Of a DNA stretch of 45,455 nucleotides, positions 1-8,052 are shown one piece after another. Source of the DNA: a virus; IMG/VR virus record IMGVR_UViG_3300048586_000914, positions 1-45,455 of that record; one strand, 5' to 3'. The notes under the pieces are model-generated. The model was not told the DNA's origin. It made no database searches and saw only the letters and a list, made by a program, of their open reading frames with translations. The position numbers and the translations under genes were made by a program. Every line of letters begins with the position of its first letter. Within the stretch, counting starts at the first letter, position 1.

Positions 1-1101
1 TCATCGCCCGAACCTTCCTTCGATTGCTGAAACGGCACCGTTTTGAAAATTGGGCGAGAGGTGCCAGTAGACTCGCGTGATCGTCTCGATAGAGGTGGCA
101 AAAAAGGCGCTCGCGTCCTCCACTGACGCCCCGCCCCTGATTGCCCACGTTATCGCCGTGTGCTTGAGGGTGTGCGGGGTCGGTTCCCATCCGAGCGCCG
201 CGTCGGCCACGATGGTCTGCCACGGGTTGAGGATTTCCGCGATTTTGCCACCGCGACCCTGAACAGCCCATTCATCGCCCGCACGGTGCCACCGCCGCGC
301 GTGGGCAAGTAGCTGGCGGGGCAGACGGGCAGGCGTGCGGCGTTTCTTGGTCGCCACCTCTGCCGTGCCCATCCGGTAGAGGACGCCCGCGTTCAGGTCC
401 ATCCAGCCGCTATGCCGCTGCGGCCCGTCGAGGGCGACGTTCAGGACCGCCGCCTTGCGCGTGCCGGTGTAGATGGACACGAGGATGAAATGCGCGACGT
501 GCCGGTAGGTGCGCCCACGGGCACGGCAAGCCCACAACAGCTTTGCCACCTCGTCGCGCTCAAGGGCGCGCTGGTGCGTCTCGGGCGTGGCGGGCAGGGT
601 GACGGTCGGCGCGACCGCGATGTAGCGTTCGGCAAAGTTGTAGTTGATCGCGGCCTGCAACACGTTCAACTCGCGGCGTGCCGTGGCGGGCGCAATGGGA
701 TCGTAACGGATGATCTTGTTGCCGACCGACTTGATGGGTTTCTTGCGGGACGCGGCATAGGCACGGCAGGTCTGCCCGCTAATGTCGTTTGCAGTCTTGT
801 GCTGCCAGAACGGCAACAGGGCTTGAATGGCGTTTGCAATTCTCACCGGGTCGGCCACGGTCGGCGCGTGTTCCTCTGCATAAAGGGCGAGGATTTCGGC
901 CACCGTTATGTCCTCGGGCTTTGCCGGTTCGTCGCGCCGGTTCTTGGCTGCGATGTATTCCCCGAGTTGCCTTTCAGCTTCGACAAGGCTGCCCGTGCCC
1001 GTGCTGCGCTCGAATCCACCGGTGTCCTTGATGACCCAGGTTGACTCCCTACCTTTTCGTTCCCGCAAGACGAGGCGGGCACCTTTGGCTGGCATCGGCA
1101 T
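1..1101 (-). CDS. int: tyrosine-type site-specific integrase
   Basis: Phage integrase of the tyrosine recombinase family, about 366 aa, which would recombine attP with a tRNA-Arg attB. The C-terminal catalytic domain shows the first arginine in TGTRKAAVL, the beta-hairpin lysine region (ATKKRRT), the H-x-x-R-H box as HTLKH, and the nucleophile tyrosine in RVYWHL near the end. The second catalytic arginine is therefore a lysine, which is unusual. The open frame extends further upstream, but that part is low-complexity shadow translation of the preceding genes. The ATG at 1101, or a second at 1095, is the sensible start. The gene overlaps the excisionase-like gene by about 196 bases. Its stop codon is at the window edge, facing the predicted intact attachment site just outside, and the matching tRNA fragment lies at the other end. 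Identity is secure; the start is uncertain. Confidence 0.93.
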   Translation of the reverse strand: MPMPAKGARLVLRERKGRESTWVIKDTGGFERSTGTGSLVEAERQLGEYIAAKNRRDEPAKPEDITVAEILALYAEEHAPTVADPVRIANAIQALLPFWQHKTANDISGQTCRAYAASRKKPIKSVGNKIIRYDPIAPATARRELNVLQAAINYNFAERYIAVAPTVTLPATPETHQRALERDEVAKLLWACRARGRTYRHVAHFILVSIYTGTRKAAVLNVALDGPQRHSGWMDLNAGVLYRMGTAEVATKKRRTPARLPRQLLAHARRWHRAGDEWAVQGRGGKIAEILNPWQTIVADAALGWEPTPHTLKHTAITWAIRGGASVEDASAFFATSIETITRVYWHLSPNFQNGAVSAIEGRFGR

Positions 1102-1259
1102 TGTTCCAACAACTCCATGATTTCTGATTCGAGTATTCTGGACTGTGCGCCCACTTTTATCAGAAATCCATAGGAGAGTGCTGCCTTTGCCAAGGGTTTC
1201 TCGGGCAGCCCGAGGCGTTCCGCCGCCTCTGCGATGGTGAGAAGGACGCGCCCGGTCAT
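906..1259 (-). CDS. excisionase-like helix-turn-helix protein
   Basis: A 117-aa protein whose first 55 residues look like a winged-helix/MerR-like excisionase domain (TIAEAAERLGLPEKPLAKAALS, then a wing and ESEIMELL). The remaining half is polar, Ser/Arg/Gly-rich and probably disordered. It starts with an ATG that overlaps the TGA of the upstream gene (ATGA), so it is translationally coupled. It extends 196 bases into the integrase gene in another frame. Position directly before int and the HTH suggest a recombination directionality factor (Xis) that bends attachment-site DNA. This is inferred from context and fold. It could instead be a small repressor. Confidence 0.6.
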   Translation of the reverse strand: MTGRVLLTIAEAAERLGLPEKPLAKAALSYGFLIKVGAQSRILESEIMELLEQCRCQPKVPASSCGNEKVGSQPGSSRTPVDSSAARARAALSKLKGNSGNTSQPRTGATNRQSPRT

Positions 1260-1585
1260 GGCGCGACCCGCAGCGCGAATATGTCCTGACGCATGGACAC
1301 CAGCACGCGGTGATCCTCGTTGCCGAGCGCGGCGGGCTTGTGATCGTTGCGGGACCAATGCCCGCTAACGGATGACCACGGTGTGCCTTCCTCAAACAGC
1401 CCGCATGTGAAACAGACGCGGACGTTGCCGTATTCGATGCTGTCCCGATAGGCGACGATGTTGTGCGGGCATTCCGCCTGCACCGCAGCCGCGACGGCGG
1501 CAAGTTCAGCGTTCGCGGCCTTGACGGCATTGATCGCTTCCAACAGGGCAGGGTGACGTGCCCGCAGATCGCGCTTTTCGGTCAT
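1256..1585 (-). CDS. hypothetical small protein with C-x2-C motif
   Basis: A 109-aa protein of unknown function. Residues 1-35 form an Ala/Glu-rich helix likely to be a coiled coil (LLEAINAVKAANAELAAV). A region with four-odd cysteines and histidines follows (ECPH, then CFTCGLFEEG), which could bind a metal. The ATG at 1585 overlaps the stop of the methyltransferase-like gene (ATGA), and its own TGA overlaps the start of the excisionase-like gene, so it is an internal cistron of the leftward operon. The longer frame starting at 1618 would run back into the upstream gene and is not preferred. I do not recognise a family. Confidence 0.6.
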   Translation of the reverse strand: MTEKRDLRARHPALLEAINAVKAANAELAAVAAAVQAECPHNIVAYRDSIEYGNVRVCFTCGLFEEGTPWSSVSGHWSRNDHKPAALGNEDHRVLVSMRQDIFALRVAP

Positions 1586-2274
1586 GCTGCCATCCTCATG
1601 TGATGCGCCACGCCCCACTTGTCGGCCATCGCGCGGGCGATACCCTCATAGGTCCGCGACCGCTCTTTCCACCGGTCGGGCGACTCCGGTAGGCGGTTCT
1701 GCCCGCCGTCCGTCTGGTTCGCCCACCGGGGCTTGCCGTCCACCAGCCGGGGCGGGACGTAGCGGAACGGTTCGGGCGTGATCGGGTCCAGACCCCGCAG
1801 GAACAAACAGGTCGTCTTGCTCGCGTCATCCCCGTGGTTATAGGGCTGGACGACATTGGGCTTGGGCAGGATCGTGGTCAGGAAGCCCTTGGGGTTTTCG
1901 ATGCAGACCCGAGGCGCGGGGCAATTCCAGAACCGCATCGCAAACTCCACGGCATCTTGCCGTGCCGCCCGCCGCGCCGCGCCGGTCAGGGTGTCGGGCT
2001 TCAACCGCTGGTGATACCCGACGCCGGGATAGCGGACGAAATCGGGGTCGTTGTAAGCCCATTCCGCCGCATAGGTCAGGTAGGTGCAGGGCGGGTGCGC
2101 GATGACCAAATCCCACGGATGGGCGAGGGTCAGAAGCGGCGTCACGTCGCCCGCGATGTGGAACGGCGAGTCGTCCTCGGACGGCAACAGATCGCACGAC
2201 CACGCATCGTGCCCGAGGGCGCGGAACGCCTCGCGGACACGACCCGAGTATTCGCAGGCGACGAGGACTCGCAT
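1582..2274 (-). CDS. C5-cytosine methyltransferase-like phage protein
   Basis: A 230-aa protein of the phage family usually annotated as DNA (cytosine-5) methyltransferase. It opens with a Rossmann-like strand and glycine turn (LVACEYSGRVREAF), where classical enzymes have FxGxGG. It carries the catalytic-type PPC in AHPPCTYL (about residue 60) and the ENP motif in CIENPKGF (about residue 147). No recognisable target-recognition domain lies between motifs, and it is shorter than typical C5 methylases (300-450 aa), so specificity and even reaction are uncertain. A role in modifying phage DNA against host restriction is plausible. It overlaps both neighbours by 1-4 bases in the leftward operon. 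Confidence 0.7.
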   Translation of the reverse strand: MRVLVACEYSGRVREAFRALGHDAWSCDLLPSEDDSPFHIAGDVTPLLTLAHPWDLVIAHPPCTYLTYAAEWAYNDPDFVRYPGVGYHQRLKPDTLTGAARRAARQDAVEFAMRFWNCPAPRVCIENPKGFLTTILPKPNVVQPYNHGDDASKTTCLFLRGLDPITPEPFRYVPPRLVDGKPRWANQTDGGQNRLPESPDRWKERSRTYEGIARAMADKWGVAHHMRMAA

Positions 2275-2774
2275 TACAGGATCGTTGCCAGGTTGAGGGC
2301 GTAGGCTTCAAGCGCCAAGCGCACGACGACCTTTGCCGACCGCGACGGCAGATCGTGCCGTGTCTCGAAATCCTCAAACCCGCAGTTGGCGACGTGGATT
2401 TCCTCAAGCGCCGCGAGCATGTGCGGCGGCAGCACCGCCTTGATCTGGACGTAAAGCGACTTCGACAGGCCGTCCCGGTCGCGGTAGAGGTCGGCAAAGC
2501 TGATGGTGCGGGTCGAGGTCGCACGGTCGATGTCGGGGATGGGCACGGTGTCCTTGCGGATCACGGCCAGACCGGCAGGGGTCAGGTGGCAGTCGGCGGT
2601 CAACCAGCCCTGACGCACCCCGACCGCCACGGCGATGTCGGTTTCGGCAGGGTCCAGCCCCGTGAAGCTGGCGAGGTGCCCGCCTTCACGATCCTGCCGC
2701 CGCACGGCGTTCAGGAATTGCACCATGAGCATGTTGGGCGTGATGGTCGGGACGGTGATGGTCGAGTGCTTCAT
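2274..2774 (-). CDS. hypothetical protein, possible winged helix
   Basis: A 166-aa protein with no family I recognise. Residues 12-75 look like a winged-helix fold (MLMVQFLNAVRRQDREGG, then VAVGVRQGWLTADCHLTPAGLAVI), of the type found in small DNA-binding or restriction-associated proteins. The second half is predicted helical and ends with a hydrophobic helix. It sits between the two methyltransferase-like genes. Its ATG overlaps the stop of the DPPY methyltransferase (ATGA) and its stop abuts the start of the C5-like gene, so the three are likely expressed together. Confidence 0.55.
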   Translation of the reverse strand: MKHSTITVPTITPNMLMVQFLNAVRRQDREGGHLASFTGLDPAETDIAVAVGVRQGWLTADCHLTPAGLAVIRKDTVPIPDIDRATSTRTISFADLYRDRDGLSKSLYVQIKAVLPPHMLAALEEIHVANCGFEDFETRHDLPSRSAKVVVRLALEAYALNLATIL

Positions 2775-3478
2775 GCCGTTATCCTTCTGGTTGTGCCCAC
2801 ACTAGGCATGACACCCGCCCGGTTGCAAGCTATTTGGTAAAAAGTAACGTCTATTTCGTATCCGATAAACGACCGGCCCGACTGGCGCGCTGCAACGGCG
2901 GTCGATCCCGTGCCCATGAACGGGTCGAGGACGATCTGACCCGGCTGCGACGAGTTTTCGATGTAGGTCCGCATCAGATCGACAGACTTTTCGGTCGGAT
3001 GGGTCTTGTTGCCGACCGGGTTGACCCAATCGTGGCAGGTCATGAATCCGCAGTCGTTCAGGGCGAACGCCGCACCCTTGCGGGCGAGGATCACATATTC
3101 GCAGTTCTTCATGCCCCACCGGTTCGGCGTGGCGTTCTGTTTGCGCGCCACCAGCAGATTGTGCAGCTTGAAGCCGTGCCGCCGCAGTTCCGCCAAGGCT
3201 TCCTCAAGGTTGAGGAAATTGACCATCAGGTAGAGGTGGCCGGGGTCTTTCAGCACGCGGTGCAGGTCGTGGAAATACTCGCGGAATTTGATGTCGTTGT
3301 GGGCGAATATCTTGCCATCGTTCGACGCCAACATGCCACTCGGGCGCTGGTGCGTCTCGGATGGCCCCGACCCGCCGCTGATCGTGGGATAGGGCGGGTC
3401 GGTGATGATCAGGTCCACCATGCCGGTCGGCACCTCGCGCAACAGCTTGCGCGCGTCACCCAGGAACAGATTCAGCAT
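2771..3478 (-). CDS. DNA adenine/N4-cytosine methyltransferase (DPPY type)
   Basis: A 235-aa S-adenosylmethionine-dependent DNA methyltransferase. The catalytic motif IV is DPPY at about residues 27-30 (LIITDPPYPTIS), and the SAM-binding motif I comes late as DPFMGTGST at about residue 190. This order marks the beta class of N6-adenine/N4-cytosine enzymes, the class that includes CcrM. It lacks the C-terminal extension of CcrM (about 350 aa), so GANTC specificity cannot be assumed. The start at 3478 (MLNLFLGD) is chosen because motifs begin immediately after it, while the longer frame is Arg-rich shadow sequence. It overlaps the TetR-like gene by a few bases. Likely function is protection of phage DNA or control of phage promoters by methylation. 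Confidence 0.9.
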   Translation of the reverse strand: MLNLFLGDARKLLREVPTGMVDLIITDPPYPTISGGSGPSETHQRPSGMLASNDGKIFAHNDIKFREYFHDLHRVLKDPGHLYLMVNFLNLEEALAELRRHGFKLHNLLVARKQNATPNRWGMKNCEYVILARKGAAFALNDCGFMTCHDWVNPVGNKTHPTEKSVDLMRTYIENSSQPGQIVLDPFMGTGSTAVAARQSGRSFIGYEIDVTFYQIACNRAGVMPSVGTTRRITA

Positions 3479-3708
3479 GACAGCCCCAATTCCCGGCCCT
3501 CGGGCGCGAACGATGCGTCGGCGGCGACCACGGCAGCCCACAACGCGGCCCGCGACTTGTGATAGTGGCGCACGGTCTTTTCGCTCGTCTCGATCACGCA
3601 CCGATGCGCCACGGCGCTATGCGTCACCGCCACCAGCCCGCCGTCGCGGGCGAGGCGCAGGGCTGCCGTCAGGATCACCGCCTGCCGCTGTTCCGGGGTC
3701 ATCCTCAT
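3472..3708 (-). CDS. TetR-type HTH single-domain protein
   Basis: A 78-aa protein that is essentially only a TetR N-terminal DNA-binding domain: a first helix (QAVILTAALRLARDGG), then an HTH (VTHSAVAHRCVIETSEKTVRHYHKSRAALWAAVV). The ligand-binding and dimerisation domain of normal TetR repressors (about 200 aa) is absent. It may be a small regulator of this operon or a DNA-binding subunit. The start at 3708 (MRM) overlaps the stop of the VRR-NUC gene; 3702 is an alternative. It is the only clear transcription-factor fold besides the excisionase-like protein in the leftward operon, so it is a candidate lysogeny regulator, which is inference only. Confidence 0.6.
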   Translation of the reverse strand: MRMTPEQRQAVILTAALRLARDGGLVAVTHSAVAHRCVIETSEKTVRHYHKSRAALWAAVVAADASFAPEGRELGLSC

Positions 3709-4172
3709 TTCCACACGTCCTTTACTGATTGGGCGAACAGCCCGATTCCCCCGAGCGCCCGCACCTTGGTCAGAAAGGCGTTCTGCGCTTTCTCGCGGTC
3801 GGATCGTGGACCCTTGAAGCCCGGTGCCTTCACTTCGACCGCCGTGAACACGCCCACGATCTGCCCGCCGATCTGCACGGGCGTGATCCCGATCAGGTCG
3901 GACGACTTGAACACCTCGTTGATCTTGCTGGACGTGTTCGCCAGACCATAGCGGACCTGCCGCCCTTCCTGATCGACACACGCCCCCGAGTTGTTCCGCC
4001 AGAGCGCACCGCCGCGCCGCGCCGCCTCAAGCTGGATATTCGCCTGAACCGCCGCCTCGCTCGCCTCGGGACCGGGCGCACCGGTCGGGAACGTGGGGTC
4101 GATGATCTGCATCAGTTCCGCGACCGCCGCCTGCGTCAGCCCGTGCCGGTGTGCCCATTGAAAGATGGTCAC
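3705..4172 (-). CDS. VRR-NUC domain nuclease
   Basis: A 155-aa protein with the VRR-NUC (PD-(D/E)XK) endonuclease core. Visible elements are RGGALWRNNSGA, the aspartate in SSDLIGI, AVEVK (the E-x-K catalytic pair) and the C-terminal helix DREKAQNAFLTKV. Family members act on branched DNA as structure-specific or Holliday-junction nucleases and are common in phage replication operons. The start is a GTG at 4172 that overlaps the TGA of the HD-domain gene (GTGA); the longer frame from 4322 lies inside that gene. The first 45 residues are helical and may help DNA binding. Confidence 0.85.
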   Translation of the reverse strand: MTIFQWAHRHGLTQAAVAELMQIIDPTFPTGAPGPEASEAAVQANIQLEAARRGGALWRNNSGACVDQEGRQVRYGLANTSSKINEVFKSSDLIGITPVQIGGQIVGVFTAVEVKAPGFKGPRSDREKAQNAFLTKVRALGGIGLFAQSVKDVWK

Positions 4173-4663
4173 GACAGCAGACCCATCAGCGTTTGGAAGC
4201 CGAAAATGGCCTTGGTGTCGGCATACTTTTCCGACTTGATCAGGTCCGTGATCATGTCCGTCTCGGGGCAATCCTCGTGAAACGCCCGCCAGTCGCCAAG
4301 GTAGATGGTTTGGGACTCGCACCCGGCCATCATGGCGTCCATCATGCGAACGTCAGGGTGCGACAGGAACCGGTATTCAAGGTTCACGTCGAGGCACAAG
4401 AGACGGTCGAACGCTTCGACGGCGCGGTAATAGTCGGCGTTCATGTAGAGCGCCTTGTCGGGCGAGGGCACGTCACCGACGACTTCCGTTTCCTCGAAAT
4501 CGTGCAACAGGAAACCCCGCTGGACATTGCGCGGCGCACCCGTCGCCCGCAGGACGTGCGTGCCGATCACCATGTGTTCAAGGATCGAGTAATGCCGCGA
4601 GGTCCATCCGTTGAACCGGCAGTTGCGCGAGGCGGCGATGATCCGGTTAGGCGTCAGAAGCAT
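4169..4663 (-). CDS. HD-domain phosphohydrolase (YfbR/nucleotidase-like)
   Basis: A 164-aa protein with an HD superfamily signature: His in SILEHMVIG (about residue 30), the HD doublet in LLHDFEE (about residues 53-54) and a downstream Asp. The HDFEE motif and the size match phage YfbR-like 5'-deoxynucleotidases, which hydrolyse dNMPs and would complement the dNMP kinase at 12055. Nucleotide-pool tuning is thus a reasonable role. The ATG at 4663 overlaps the end of the helicase by 10 bases, and the longer frame beginning at 4852 is shadow sequence. Function is assigned from the motif, not from a confirmed substrate. Confidence 0.75.
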   Translation of the reverse strand: MLLTPNRIIAASRNCRFNGWTSRHYSILEHMVIGTHVLRATGAPRNVQRGFLLHDFEETEVVGDVPSPDKALYMNADYYRAVEAFDRLLCLDVNLEYRFLSHPDVRMMDAMMAGCESQTIYLGDWRAFHEDCPETDMITDLIKSEKYADTKAIFGFQTLMGLLS

Positions 4664-6258
4664 TTGATGCGGTCCTTGAGTTGACGGGCGTCCGATGCGC
4701 CCAGGGTTTGCGCGGTGAGAATGTCGATCCCGTAGCCGTGGAAGAATCGGCGGTAGATTTCGCTGTCCGACCGCCCGAGGTCGCGCTGGACGCCCGCCCA
4801 CAAGGCGATGGTCGCCCGCAGATCGGCTTGGGCTTCCTGCCGTGCGTCCCAATTCTTGCGCATCGCCCCGGTGCGGGGATCGACGGCGGTGATGGGATTG
4901 GGCCGGTCGATTTCGGCCACCTCGCCCCGCATCTTGGCGAGGGTTTCGGCGTCGAGTTCATAGAGGTCGCCATCGACTTGTTCGGGGCGGGAACGCCCGG
5001 TCGGTTCAGGCCGGTGCCCGCAGAACGGACAGTCGGGGCGGGTCGCCTCGAATGCCGAAAAGCATTCGGTGCAGGTCGTCACCGGCATGATGTCGGGGTC
5101 GCGTTCCTGTTTCTTGCCGCGTTCCTCGTTGAGCAATGACCACACGCGCGGGGCGTCGGGCAGCCCGTGGCGGATCACGTTGCCAACGTGGTCGATGATG
5201 GTGCCGTGCTTCTTTCCCGGCAGGGTCCGCACGGCCCGCCCGAATTGCTGGACATAAAGCCCGTAGGACTCGGTCGGTCGGCCCATGCTGACGACTTCGA
5301 CCGCAGGAACGTCCACGCCCTCACCGAACAGATCGACGTTGACGATTTGCAGGATCGTGCCCTTGACGAATTTCTGGAACACCGCGTCACGCACCGCGTC
5401 GGGCGTCTTGGCGCTCACGCACTCTGCCGGGACACCCTTGGCGCGGAACGCCGCCGCCACCTCTGTCGCTTGTTCCACGTCCACGACGAACGTGATCCCG
5501 CGCTTGCCCGGTGCAATCTTGAGGTAATGCGAAACGATGTCGCCCACGATCTTTGACTCGTGCGCTTCCTTCCGCATCGACGCCGACGAAAAGTCACCGC
5601 TCGCGCCGATGGCGATGTGCGACCGGTCGATGGACTGCGGCGGCGCGAATATGCGATACTCGCACAACGACCCTCGATTGATCAGTTCCCGCATGTTCGG
5701 ACCCACAACCATCGCGTCGAACACGCCGCCTTGCGACCTGGCGAGCGAACGGCGGTCGGCCCGAACCGGGGTCGCGGTGAAGCCGACGCCTCGGGCGCGT
5801 GGGAACATGGCGATTGCCTTGCCCCACTTGTTGCCCGACAGGACGTGATGGCACTCGTCAATCATCCAGAAACCGATTTGGTTCGCCCATTGCACGAGGC
5901 TGTCGGCCCGCGCCGCGAGGGTGTCCACGCTGGCAACCGTGAACGTCGCCCGAGGGTCATAGAAGGACCGGCCAAACTCGCGGATATGGCGCTGGATGCA
6001 GTAGGACACGCTGGTCTGACTGGCGATGACGTTGTGGGGCACCCCGAACCGGGCGATGGCCGTGCTGATCTGCCCCACGAGTTCATGCCGGTGAGCGATG
6101 GCAACGGACGGGACCGCCGACTCACTCGCCAGCTTGCCCATGACCACGGTCTTGCCGAAACCCGTAGGTGCCACAAGCAAGACATTACCGGCCTCTTGCC
6201 GATAATCGGCAATAAGTTGAGACTGATCGGGTCTTAATGTGAAAATGGGCGTTGACAT
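4654..6258 (-). CDS. SF2 DEAD/DEAH-type DNA helicase
   Basis: A 534-aa superfamily 2 helicase of the phage type. Walker A is APTGFGKT (about residues 30-37), motif II is DECH (about 134-137), motif III is GFTATPVR, and motif VI lies in QQFGRAVRT. A C-terminal zinc ribbon follows (CTECFSAF, then CPFCGHRP). It probably unwinds DNA in replication or recombination. It is first in the leftward operon. The chosen ATG at 6258 has no Shine-Dalgarno sequence. A minus-strand TTGACA at 6293-6288 with a weak -10 at 6269-6264 would place transcription start at or next to the ATG, so a leaderless message is possible. An upstream ATG at 6342 also lacks a ribosome-binding site and would run through the control region. 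Confidence 0.92.
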   Translation of the reverse strand: MSTPIFTLRPDQSQLIADYRQEAGNVLLVAPTGFGKTVVMGKLASESAVPSVAIAHRHELVGQISTAIARFGVPHNVIASQTSVSYCIQRHIREFGRSFYDPRATFTVASVDTLAARADSLVQWANQIGFWMIDECHHVLSGNKWGKAIAMFPRARGVGFTATPVRADRRSLARSQGGVFDAMVVGPNMRELINRGSLCEYRIFAPPQSIDRSHIAIGASGDFSSASMRKEAHESKIVGDIVSHYLKIAPGKRGITFVVDVEQATEVAAAFRAKGVPAECVSAKTPDAVRDAVFQKFVKGTILQIVNVDLFGEGVDVPAVEVVSMGRPTESYGLYVQQFGRAVRTLPGKKHGTIIDHVGNVIRHGLPDAPRVWSLLNEERGKKQERDPDIMPVTTCTECFSAFEATRPDCPFCGHRPEPTGRSRPEQVDGDLYELDAETLAKMRGEVAEIDRPNPITAVDPRTGAMRKNWDARQEAQADLRATIALWAGVQRDLGRSDSEIYRRFFHGYGIDILTAQTLGASDARQLKDRIKCF

Positions 6259-6304
6259 ACGGTTTGTTAGTCCGTATTGGTCCACATTGTCAACCACAAG
6301 TTGA
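6252..6304. promoter_or_regulatory. divergent promoter/operator region between the two early operons
   Basis: This region lies between the leftward helicase operon and the rightward replication operon. TTGACA occurs on the plus strand at 6252-6257 and on the minus strand at 6293-6288. The candidate -10 elements are weak (TATTGG at 6275-6280 on plus, TAACAA at 6269-6264 on minus). Two dyads overlap them: TACGG-N9-CCGTA at 6258-6276 and TCAAC-N5-GTTGA at 6290-6304. The layout suggests overlapping divergent promoters under control of a dimeric regulator, which would make this the best candidate for the lysis-lysogeny operator. No start site is proven. Confidence 0.5.
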
Positions 6305-6335
6305 ACCGCACGATCCACAAACAAGGAAACAGCGA

Positions 6336-6959
6336 ATGGCAAAGATCACCGTCACATACGAGTTCGACAACGAGGACGAGGTGCGCGCCCACTTCGCACT
6401 CACCACGCGCACCGAAACCGCCCCCATCACCCGCGCCGCCGTGCCGCAGGAAGCCATTCTTGCCGCCGCCGCCGCGCCGGTCGTGAACACCCCTGCGGCG
6501 GTCGCCCCGGTCGAGACGCGCGCCGATGACGAGGGCACGGGCGATGTCGTGACCGCCGATGTCGATGGCGACGGGCTGCCGTATGACCCCGAAATCCACG
6601 CCGACCCCAAGTCGTTCACGGCGGGCGGCCTCTGGCGCTCCAAGCGCGGCAAGTCGAAGGAAGCCGATCAGCGCCGTGCCGACTTCAAGGCTGCGGGCGG
6701 CAAGATGACCGCGCCGACGATGCCGACGATCCCGACCGGGATGCCGGGGATGCCGCTGCCGACCGCCGAGACGCGCGCCGAACCGATCACCTTCGAGGTG
6801 TTGCTTGCCAAGGCCCACGCGATGATGACGGACGGCAAGATCGACGCGAGCCGCATGATCGCCATGTATGGGGAATTGGGCGTCGATCCCAATTCGTTCC
6901 CGACGAACGAGTCGGCCCGCGCGTCGATGTATGACGCCCTCGTCAAGCTGGAAGGCTGA
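6336..6959 (+). CDS. hypothetical phage protein with GLPYDPEIH motif
   Basis: A 207-aa protein opening the replication operon. The N-terminal 80 residues are acidic and Ala/Pro-rich. Then comes a motif DGLPYDPEIHADPK followed by a basic patch (LWRSKRGK), which I recognise as conserved in phage proteins next to recombination and replication genes, although its function is not known to me. The C-terminal third is helical (FEVLLAKAHAMM to MYDALVKLEG). The ATG at 6336 is preceded by an AGGAAA ribosome-binding site. It sits just before the DUF2800 nuclease and the DUF2815 protein, which suggests a role in DNA metabolism. Confidence 0.65.
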   Translation: MAKITVTYEFDNEDEVRAHFALTTRTETAPITRAAVPQEAILAAAAAPVVNTPAAVAPVETRADDEGTGDVVTADVDGDGLPYDPEIHADPKSFTAGGLWRSKRGKSKEADQRRADFKAAGGKMTAPTMPTIPTGMPGMPLPTAETRAEPITFEVLLAKAHAMMTDGKIDASRMIAMYGELGVDPNSFPTNESARASMYDALVKLEG

Positions 6960-6962
6960 CCG

Positions 6963-8042
6963 ATGGACCTGCGCCCGTCATCCGCTCATATCTGGACCCA
7001 ATGCGCGGCGCAGCCCCGCATGGCTGCCCAGGTTCCGCCCGAGGTGCCGACCGACCCGGCACGGGAAGGAACCTGCGCCGCGTGGGTCGCGGAAATGACG
7101 TTGACGGGCGCAGTCGCTTCCTGCGCCGATCTTGTCGGCCAATCCCATGCGAACGGATGGCTTGTCGAAATCGACATGGCCCGTCGCATCCAGAAATACG
7201 TCGATCTGGTGCGGTCCTATGGCGGCGAAATCCACGTCGAACGCAAGGTGCGCCTGAACCAGTATGTCGCCGGGACGCCCGACAGCTATGCGGTCCTTTC
7301 CGCCGACTTTGTGCTGCGGGTCGATGATCTGAAATATGGTTTCGATCTGGTGGAACCGGCGCGCAACCCGCAGATCAGCATCTATACGGGCGCGATATTG
7401 CGCCAACTCGCCGCTCGCGGTGTGGTCATCCGGCGCGTCGTGATCGGGGTTTACCAGCCCCGCGCCTATCACGCGGCAGGCATACACCGCACATGGTCCT
7501 GCCACCCCGAGGCGCTTATGGCGTTCGTCCACGAGATTGAGGCGGCAGCCGAGCGGGCGCAGGCGCCCGACGCCCCGGCCACCGCAGGCGAGCATTGCGA
7601 GTATTGCCCCGCCGCCGCGACCTGCCCGGTTGTCGCTCGCGCCAATTACCGAACGTTTACCGCCCTCTGCAATAACCAGCAGAGGCACATGACAGCGCAG
7701 GAAATGGTCGAGGAATTGGAGTTTCTTCAAGCGTCGTCCGACATGCTCAAGGGTCGCATGTCCGCTGTCCACGCGGAAGCCGAGGCACGCATCCAGAAGG
7801 GCGAACACCTCCCCGGCTGGCACATGGAACAGCGCGCCGGTCAACGCCGCTTCAAATTTCCGGCCGATCTGGTGAAGGCGATGACCGGGATCGACCCGCG
7901 CTCGCCCAAGATGGTCACGCCTGCCGAGTTGGAACGCATGGGTGCCGACGAGTCCGTTGTCGCCGCCATCACCGAAATCCCGAGGACGAAACCCGCCTTG
8001 CGCAAGATCGCGCCGGGATACTTCAACAACCTGTTCAAATAG
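6963..8042 (+). CDS. DUF2800 family PD-(D/E)XK nuclease (Cas4/RecB-like)
   Basis: A 359-aa protein of the DUF2800 family, a Cas4/RecB-like PD-(D/E)XK nuclease. It starts with the family signature RPSSAHIWTQCAAQP. A glutamate-containing strand (IHVERKVRL), the catalytic D-x-K in VDDLKYG and a QISIYTGAIL helix follow in order. A cysteine cluster CEYCPAAATCP probably binds a metal or Fe-S cluster. The C-terminal part contains helices typical of the family. These proteins accompany DUF2815 ssDNA-binding proteins and phage DNA polymerases, as here. Likely role is 5'-3' exonuclease activity in recombination or replication. It follows its upstream neighbour after 3 bases. Confidence 0.85.
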   Translation: MDLRPSSAHIWTQCAAQPRMAAQVPPEVPTDPAREGTCAAWVAEMTLTGAVASCADLVGQSHANGWLVEIDMARRIQKYVDLVRSYGGEIHVERKVRLNQYVAGTPDSYAVLSADFVLRVDDLKYGFDLVEPARNPQISIYTGAILRQLAARGVVIRRVVIGVYQPRAYHAAGIHRTWSCHPEALMAFVHEIEAAAERAQAPDAPATAGEHCEYCPAAATCPVVARANYRTFTALCNNQQRHMTAQEMVEELEFLQASSDMLKGRMSAVHAEAEARIQKGEHLPGWHMEQRAGQRRFKFPADLVKAMTGIDPRSPKMVTPAELERMGADESVVAAITEIPRTKPALRKIAPGYFNNLFK

Positions 8043-8052
8043 AGGTCACAAC

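Noticed and set aside
1102-1530. N-terminal extension of the integrase to 1530
   Set aside because: This part overlaps two coupled genes, is low-complexity, and is not part of any integrase domain.
2771-3478. Assignment of the phage methyltransferase as CcrM (GANTC)
   Set aside because: It shares the beta-class motif order, but is over 100 residues shorter and lacks the CcrM C-terminal domain, so specificity cannot be read from the sequence.
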